Made by a program: the position numbers and the translations under genes. Below are positions 58,156-64,000 of a DNA stretch of 64,000 nucleotides, one piece after another. The notes beneath the pieces were generated by a model that had not been told where the DNA came from, ran no database searches, and was given only the letters and a program-made list of their open reading frames with translations. The stretch spans positions 62,001 to 126,000 of the forward strand of contig JACRHJ010000060.1 in assembly GCA_016212105.1 (NCBI GenBank), in the 5' to 3' direction. Origin of the DNA: Nitrospirota bacterium. Its GTDB lineage: Bacteria > Nitrospirota > JACRHJ01. Positions within the stretch are counted from its first letter, which is position 1. Every line of letters starts with the position of its first letter.

Positions 58156-58303
58156 TATTAACCCGGCAACTACATAGAGCAACTTCCTGGACCCCGTGTC
58201 AAGCACGGGGCGACAATAAGAGCCGTCATTCCCGCGAAAGCGGGAATCCAGTGACTTAAATTGCTTTGCATAATTGACCTAATTAATTGCCGGATTAATA
58301 ATA
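58156..58303. repeat. MITE-like element, copy 5 (inverted)
   Basis: TATTAACCCGGCAAC..two hairpins..ATTGCCGGATTAATA. Confidence 0.75.
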
Positions 58304-58534
58304 ACACCCCCAGCCCCCTCTTAAACTAAGAGGGGGACTATATCTAATGTACCCTCTCCCTTCAATGGGAGAGGGTGGCCCGAAGGGCCGGGTGAGGGTT
58401 GGTCTGGTTTTATGTAGGGGCGGGCCTCCGTGCCCGCCCTGTTTTTGAATGCGAAGAGGGCACCCACAGAGGGGTGCCCCTACATATAATCTTTCACGAA
58501 CACGAAACACGAACACGTATCACGGTTTTCCCAG

Positions 58535-59593
58535 TCAGCCCACCCGCCGCACCTTCTGGGCCGCGCCCGCCTTGTCGTGGTTGGGGTCCTTCTTTATCTC
58601 GAACTCGACGTGCAGCCCCTCCTCGACCTCCTGGAACTCGAGGTCGCCCTCCAAGTCGGTCAGGTGGAAGAAGTACTGGAGGCCCTCCTCCGTCTGGATG
58701 AAGCCGAAGCCGCGGTCGGCGACCTTCTTCTTTACGACGCCGGGTATGCGCATCCCCGGCGTGGGGGCCGGAGCGGCCTCGGCGGCGGGCTTGACCTCCT
58801 CTACGTTAGAGCTCACGTACTCCTGCTGGGCCTCCTGCTTCTGGCTTGCGAACTCCGACTGGCAGTCCGGGCAGTAGAAACGCTGGCCGCGCCTCGGGTA
58901 GAACGTCGTCCAGACCTCGCGGTCTCCCTTGTGCATCGGGGACTGGCAGGGGAGCTTGTGCCGCTCGTAGCGGAGCGCGAGTTCCTCAAGCAGGTCGTCC
59001 AGCCAGATTATGCCGTAGTCCTTGACCCTCGCCTCGTCTCTCGCGTCGGCATACTCCGGGGCGCAGCTTCCCTTGATGCTCGCGATGGCGACGCGCTTTC
59101 CGAGTTTCCTGACGTTCTGGAGCACCGGCTTGAAGTCTTGGTCGCCGACGACGCATATCGCTATGTCGTATGCGTTGGGGATGGCGGCGTAGTAGAGCAT
59201 CGCGGTGGCGAGCGATATGTCTACGCACTTCTCCTTGGGCTCGAACGAGTCCTCCGGGTCGCGGTCGTTTCGCCTGAGCCGCCTGCCCCGGAAGTTGATT
59301 GGGAACAGCTCAAGCTCGTAGTTGTGCTCCTCCTTCAGCATGTCGAAGAAGTCGAGCCGCCTCTGTACCGCGTCGTCGTCCTTGAGGTCGTAGTTCGCGG
59401 CGTAGCTCCCGAAGAGGTGCGTCCTGACCACGTCCACGCTGGTGGAGCCGAGCTGGCGCGCGACCTCGCCGGACAGCACCAGCGGGAGCTTCCCGAAGTC
59501 TATCCTGAAGTCCGCCTGACCGTATGCCTCGGACAGCCTCGGCATGTTCTTGTAGAGCCAAGTGCCGTCGATAAAAAGCATCACCTTTGCCAT
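58535..59593 (-). CDS. NYN (PIN-like) domain protein with zinc-ribbon-like and C-terminal cold-shock domain
   Basis: VMLFIDGTWLYKNM, ICVVGDQDFKPVL; YCPDCQSEF; VKKKVADRGFGFIQTEEG..YFFHLTDLEGD. Confidence 0.85.
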   Translation of the reverse strand: MAKVMLFIDGTWLYKNMPRLSEAYGQADFRIDFGKLPLVLSGEVARQLGSTSVDVVRTHLFGSYAANYDLKDDDAVQRRLDFFDMLKEEHNYELELFPINFRGRRLRRNDRDPEDSFEPKEKCVDISLATAMLYYAAIPNAYDIAICVVGDQDFKPVLQNVRKLGKRVAIASIKGSCAPEYADARDEARVKDYGIIWLDDLLEELALRYERHKLPCQSPMHKGDREVWTTFYPRRGQRFYCPDCQSEFASQKQEAQQEYVSSNVEEVKPAAEAAPAPTPGMRIPGVVKKKVADRGFGFIQTEEGLQYFFHLTDLEGDLEFQEVEEGLHVEFEIKKDPNHDKAGAAQKVRRVG

Positions 59594-59886
59594 ATCTGTT
59601 CTTTCACCTCTTTCGAAAAATTAACAACAATGCTGGCTGCCGAATAATTCTGGCCTTCCCGCGCTATGCCCAATTTTGTGAAACCTTAATAATATAACAG
59701 AAAATTATCGTGATGTCATGAAAAACATGCGGCAAGGTTTGGAAATAGATGGGACATAGCCGGCGTTTTGTGCCTTTGTGTTTTGTCCGAGATAAGCCAA
59801 TAGAAATCGCTGGCAGGTTGTAGTTGCCAGGCCAATCCCTTTCGGGTTGAAGTCCCTGCCGCTTGCGGCGACCTTATTAACCGGTT

Positions 59887-60735
59887 CTATTCCCTTGTTT
59901 TATTCACCAGCCTCCTGACCACAGCCATATTCCTCGCGTCGTCCTCCGGGCTGGCCTTGGGAGTCTCTATAATGAACGGCAGGTCCCGGAGCTTGTGGTG
60001 GTTGAGGATGAGCCGGAACGCTGGAAGGCCGAGCAGACCTTCCCCGATATTCTCGTGCCGGTCCCGGTTGCTCCCGAGCGGGTGCTTGGAGTCGTTCAGG
60101 TGTATGAGTTTTACCCGCTCAAACCCGAACGAGCCCTCGATGGCCTTTATCGTAGCATCAATCCCCTTCCTCGTCCTGAAATCGTAACCCGCGCCGAAGC
60201 TGTGGCAGGTGTCTACCGTCACGCCGAGCGAGCTGATGCCGGTGCGTTCGATTATCCAGGCAATGTCATCGAACCTGTGTCCCACGTCGCCCCTCTCTCC
60301 GGCGGTGTTCTCAAGCAGGAGGTCTGTCTTGACGTTTAGGCCGTCGAGCGTCCTGACGAGCGCATCGGCGACACGCTCTCGCGCACGGTCGGGCTCGCTC
60401 GACGACGCGCTGCCCAGGTGCGTGACGACGTACTCCGCGCCGATTTGATCGGCGCGTTGCATCTCCGTCCTGAGCGCGTCTATCGAACGCATGTACAGCG
60501 CATCGTCGGCCGAGGCCAGGTTTATAAGGTATGACGTGTGGACGAAGAGGGGAGAGATGCCGGCCTCGGCGCGTGCCTTGATGAACGCCTCTGCCTGCTC
60601 GCGCGGTATGTCGTCGAGCTTCCACGAGCGCGGGCTGTGCGAGAAAATCTGCATCGTCGTGCAGCCGACCTCGACCGCGCGCTTTACCGCGAGCGGCAAG
60701 CCGCCTGCTATGGAGGTGTGGAATCCGATCAGCAA
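59887..60735 (-). CDS. nfo: Endonuclease IV
   Basis: IGFHTSIAGGLPLAVKRAVEVGCTTMQIFSHSPRSW; VTVDTCHSFGAGYD; LIHLNDSKHPLGSNRDRHENIGEG. Confidence 0.95.
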   Translation of the reverse strand: MLIGFHTSIAGGLPLAVKRAVEVGCTTMQIFSHSPRSWKLDDIPREQAEAFIKARAEAGISPLFVHTSYLINLASADDALYMRSIDALRTEMQRADQIGAEYVVTHLGSASSSEPDRARERVADALVRTLDGLNVKTDLLLENTAGERGDVGHRFDDIAWIIERTGISSLGVTVDTCHSFGAGYDFRTRKGIDATIKAIEGSFGFERVKLIHLNDSKHPLGSNRDRHENIGEGLLGLPAFRLILNHHKLRDLPFIIETPKASPEDDARNMAVVRRLVNKTRE

Positions 60736-60784
60736 AACTGGGCCTCGTGGAATATTCCGATATTGATAAAAGATGCGGCTGAGG

Positions 60785-61003
60785 TTAGAGCGAGTAGGCA
60801 GTTAGCTTGGCTGTCACGGCAAGGAACTCCCTGAATGGCCTGCGTTTATCGCCTTCACGCTCATAGACGATCGCGATGTCTATCAGGTCCTCGCGCAGGC
60901 TCTTGTCTTTGAGGAGCTTGGTCAGAAAGATGTCCTGCTCTTCCTTTTTCATGGTCTTAAAGGCCGAAAGAAAGACCTCCGCTGTCGCACCGCTGGTTTT
61001 CAT
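60785..61003 (-). CDS. Small hypothetical protein
   Basis: 72 aa ORF, MKTSGATAEVFLSAFKTMKKEEQDIFLTKLLKDKSLREDLIDIAI; GGAGG-like SD upstream on minus strand. Confidence 0.6.
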   Translation of the reverse strand: MKTSGATAEVFLSAFKTMKKEEQDIFLTKLLKDKSLREDLIDIAIVYEREGDKRRPFREFLAVTAKLTAYSL

Positions 61004-61100
61004 GTTGTAACCTCCTGACTAATTATCCGGTTATCACGACCGGCTGTCAACAAAATTCTTCCTTGAATCCATGCACCTGTTTATGTTAACGTAAGCGTCT

Positions 61101-63050
61101 ATGAAGTTCTTAAAGCTGCTCGTATTCTCCGGCATCTCAATCCTCGGCGCGTTCTCGCTACTTGTCGTCACGCGCGTGATAAACCCCGGCGAGACGGTGA
61201 ACGCGCTCTGGCTCGTCGTCGCGGCTGCATGCGTATTCATCATCGCTTACCGGTTCTACGGCTCGTTCCTGGCGGCGAAGGTCATGTCGCTCGACGACTC
61301 ACGTGAAACGCCCGTCACGACGATGGCGGACGGACGGGACTACCACCCGACAAACCGCTGGGTGCTCCTCGGCCACCACTTCGCCGCCATAGCAGGGGCC
61401 GGCCCGCTCATCGGCCCGGTCCTCGCGGCCCAGTTCGGGTACCTGCCCGGCACGCTCTGGATACTCATCGGGGCTGTCTTCGCCGGGGCGGTGCACGACT
61501 TCGTCATACTCGTCGCGTCCATGAGGCGGGGAGGGCGTTCGCTCGCCCGCATAGCACGCGACGAGGTCGGCCCGATAACCGGCCTCGCATCGGCAATAGC
61601 CGTCCTGTTCATCATCATAATTGCGCTAGCGGGCCTCGGCCTCGCGGTCGTCAACGCGCTCACGCACTCGCCCTGGGGTACTTACACCATCTTCATGACC
61701 ATACCCATCGCGCTCCTCATGGGCGTCTACATGCACAGCGTCAGGCCGGGCAGGGTGTCCGAGGTCACGGTCATCGGCGTGACGCTGCTGATACTGGCGG
61801 TCGTGACCGGGCATTACATACCAGGCTCGTGGGCGGCCCCGATGTTCGACCACGGCAAGGGTACGCTCGTCCTGTCGCTCGCGGTATACGGATTCCTCGC
61901 CTCGGTGCTCCCGGTCTGGCTCCTGCTCGCTCCCCGCGACTACCTTTCGACATACATGAAGGTTGGCACCGTGGCGATACTCGCGGCGGGTGTAATCTTC
62001 CTTGCGCCCGAGATACACATGCCGGCCGTGACGCAGTTCGTGGACGGCGGCGGGCCTGTCATACCCGGTAAGGTTTTCCCGTTCATGTTCATTACGATAG
62101 CATGCGGGGCCATTTCCGGGTTCCATTCGCTTATATCGTCCGGCACCACGCCCAAGATGATAACACGCGAGACCGACGCGAAGATGATAGGGTACGGCTC
62201 GATGCTCATCGAGGGGTTCGTCGGCATCGTCGCCCTCGTCGCCGCGACAATTCTGATACCCGGCGATTATCTGGCGATAAACAGCATGCTCACCCCGTCC
62301 GAGCTTGCGGCCATCGGGTTCCCGGTGTCCCGGCTGGCCGAACTGTCCGCGATGGTCGGCGTGGACGTCGCCAACCGTCCCGGCGGGGCGGTCTCGCTCG
62401 CGGTCGGTATGGCTTCGATATTCTCCGCGCTCCCGGGCATGAAGGCGCTGATGTCCTACTGGTACAACTTCGCGCTGATGTTCGAGGCGCTGTTCATCCT
62501 GACTACCATAGACGCAGGCACGCGGGTCGCGCGTTTCCTCGTCCAGGAGTTCGCCGGGCACGCCTACAGGCCGCTCGGCCGCATAGACTGGATGCCGGGC
62601 ATCGTCGGCGCGAGCGCGCTGGTCGTCGCGGCATGGGGCCTGCTTATCTACGGAGGGAGCGTATCGACCATATGGCCGATGTTCGGCGTCGCAAACCAGC
62701 TCCTCGCGGGCATCGCCCTGTCAGTCGGCACGACCGTCCTTATCCGCTCCGGCCGGGCCCGCTACGCATGGGTCACGGTCGTGCCGCTCGCCTTCATCGC
62801 GGTCACGACTTTCACGGCGGCGCACCTGCTCTTCTACGGCTTCCTCGACAAGGCCGCCGCCGACCCCGCCAGGGCGTTCACTTTCCGGCTCAACGCCGGC
62901 CTGGTAGGGCTTATGGCCGGGCTCTCGCTCGTTGTACTGCTGGACTCCGCGTACAAGTGGTATGTATACCTGGGCAGCGGGGTATGGCGCTCGCCTTCGA
63001 CCTCCGCCGCGGACGATGACGTCATAGACGTCCCCGCCTGGGAAGAATAG
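61101..63050 (+). CDS. cstA: Carbon starvation protein CstA family transporter
   Basis: YHPTNRWVLLGHHFAAIAGAGPLIGPVLAAQFGYLPG; multi-TM. Confidence 0.95.
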   Translation: MKFLKLLVFSGISILGAFSLLVVTRVINPGETVNALWLVVAAACVFIIAYRFYGSFLAAKVMSLDDSRETPVTTMADGRDYHPTNRWVLLGHHFAAIAGAGPLIGPVLAAQFGYLPGTLWILIGAVFAGAVHDFVILVASMRRGGRSLARIARDEVGPITGLASAIAVLFIIIIALAGLGLAVVNALTHSPWGTYTIFMTIPIALLMGVYMHSVRPGRVSEVTVIGVTLLILAVVTGHYIPGSWAAPMFDHGKGTLVLSLAVYGFLASVLPVWLLLAPRDYLSTYMKVGTVAILAAGVIFLAPEIHMPAVTQFVDGGGPVIPGKVFPFMFITIACGAISGFHSLISSGTTPKMITRETDAKMIGYGSMLIEGFVGIVALVAATILIPGDYLAINSMLTPSELAAIGFPVSRLAELSAMVGVDVANRPGGAVSLAVGMASIFSALPGMKALMSYWYNFALMFEALFILTTIDAGTRVARFLVQEFAGHAYRPLGRIDWMPGIVGASALVVAAWGLLIYGGSVSTIWPMFGVANQLLAGIALSVGTTVLIRSGRARYAWVTVVPLAFIAVTTFTAAHLLFYGFLDKAAADPARAFTFRLNAGLVGLMAGLSLVVLLDSAYKWYVYLGSGVWRSPSTSAADDDVIDVPAWEE

Positions 63051-63152
63051 CCAACCTTTTTTTCTCCAATCCTTTACTACCTGGATATTCTCTGTTATAT
63101 TTTTATGTCAGAATAACCGATGCGAGGCTCTTACTTTAACTGGAGGAGTCCC

Positions 63153-63593
63153 ATGTATGACAGGGTGCTGATACCGGTGGACGGAAGCGAGGTGTCCAGC
63201 CATGCGGCCCGGGAGGGTTTCAGGCTGGCGAAGGCTTTGGGCTCCAAAGTGACGCTGCTTTACGTTATCGACCTGGCTATCGTGACCATCCCGGAGGCCG
63301 AGACGGGGCTGACGAACTACGACGTGATACACCAGACGTTCAAGGAGCAGGGGGAGCGGGTCCTCGGCGGCCTGTCGGCGCTGGCTGGCCAGGCCGGCGT
63401 GGTCTCGGACGCGGTCGTCGCGGAGGGCGACGTACACGACGAGATAATAAACAAGGCGGAGGACATGAAGGCCGGCCTCATCGTCATGGGCACCCACGGC
63501 CGGCGCGGCCTGAACAGGCTCCTTCTGGGGAGCGTGGCCGAGTCCGTGGCGAGGCGCGCCCACTGCGCTGTTTTGTTGATACGTCCGGAATAA
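63153..63593 (+). CDS. Universal stress protein UspA family
   Basis: MYDRVLIPVDGSEVSSHAAREG; LIVMGTHGRRGLNRLLLGSVAESVARRAHCAVLLIR. Confidence 0.95.
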   Translation: MYDRVLIPVDGSEVSSHAAREGFRLAKALGSKVTLLYVIDLAIVTIPEAETGLTNYDVIHQTFKEQGERVLGGLSALAGQAGVVSDAVVAEGDVHDEIINKAEDMKAGLIVMGTHGRRGLNRLLLGSVAESVARRAHCAVLLIRPE

Positions 63594-63633
63594 CAGGTCA
63601 TTTGTGGTATAATTAAAATTACGGAGGCAGAGG

Positions 63634-64000
63634 ATGGAATTATTGAACCTGGCGGCCGTCGTGGTCGCCCTGGCCGTGGTGGTGCTGGTGGCCGTCCTGG
63701 TGCCGGCGCTGCAGCAGCTCAGGAAGACCCTTGAGGCGACCGAGGTGTCGATGAAGAGCCTGAACGCTCTCGTCGAGGAGGAGGTAAGGCCGGCGGTAAA
63801 GTCCATCAACGCGCTCGTCGCGGAGATGGACGAGGTTGTAAAGGTCGCAAAAGACGGCGTCATGAAGGTGGACGACACCATAGGCGCGTTCCATGAGGTA
63901 GGCGAAACAGTGAGGTCCCTGAACACACTTCTGGACACGAAGCTCAAGGGGACGGTCGTCAACCTGCTCGGCTATGCGGCAGGGATAAAGGCAGGGGCGG
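63634..64000 (+). CDS. DUF948-like membrane-anchored protein, 3' truncated by window edge
   Basis: MELLNLAAVVVALAVVVLVAVLVPALQQLRKTLEATEVSMKSLNALVEEEVRP..; SD GGAGG. Confidence 0.7.
   Translation, partial: MELLNLAAVVVALAVVVLVAVLVPALQQLRKTLEATEVSMKSLNALVEEEVRPAVKSINALVAEMDEVVKVAKDGVMKVDDTIGAFHEVGETVRSLNTLLDTKLKGTVVNLLGYAAGIKAGA

Noticed and set aside
58577-59647. 356-aa plus-strand ORF opposite the NYN-CSD gene
   Set aside because: Minus-strand gene has clear domains; plus-strand ORF is its complement shadow.

Overview
64 kb of a high-GC bacterial chromosome, apparently contiguous, with no rRNA, tRNA, CRISPR array or transposase recognised by eye. Left part: truncated hybrid histidine kinase, cobD/cbiB, glnD, an outer-membrane biogenesis set (TamB-like, BamA/TamA-like, SurA-N-like), NfeD/slipin pair, a PilS/PilR-like two-component pair, and a minor-pilin cluster with an 1802-aa PilW-like protein carrying FN3 and Ig-like repeats. 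Middle: CBS, tsaE, nadK, type-4 UDG, HIT, cysK, methyltransferase. Core of interest (about 32.9-53.7 kb): a large dissimilatory sulfur island, dsrN-dsrC-dsrM-dsrK-(diheme lipoprotein cytochrome)-Rieske-cyt b6-subunit IV-(monoheme cytochrome)-(lipoprotein solenoid)-dsrE-dsrF-dsrH-HEAT-dsrA-dsrB-dsrD-dsrL-rubrerythrin-nfnA-nfnB-tusA-CBS-(cysteine-less DsrC paralogue)-SUMT. It is unusual in two ways: (i) where dsrJOP normally follows dsrMK there is a complete Rieske/cytochrome b module; (ii) the reductive marker dsrD sits beside the oxidative-type markers dsrEFH, tusA and dsrL. Right part: OsmC, VOC, MEMO-like, flavin reductase, NYN+cold-shock protein, endonuclease IV, CstA, UspA. Two regulatory architectures stand out: a sigma-54 promoter with two 18-bp palindromic enhancer-like sites before the pilin cluster, and two 15-bp dyads exactly 84 bp apart with two sigma-70-like promoters upstream of dsrC. 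A roughly 175-bp MITE-like family (five copies) and a hairpin family (four copies) occur between genes. All calls come from reading the sequence and ORF translations; no database searches were run.
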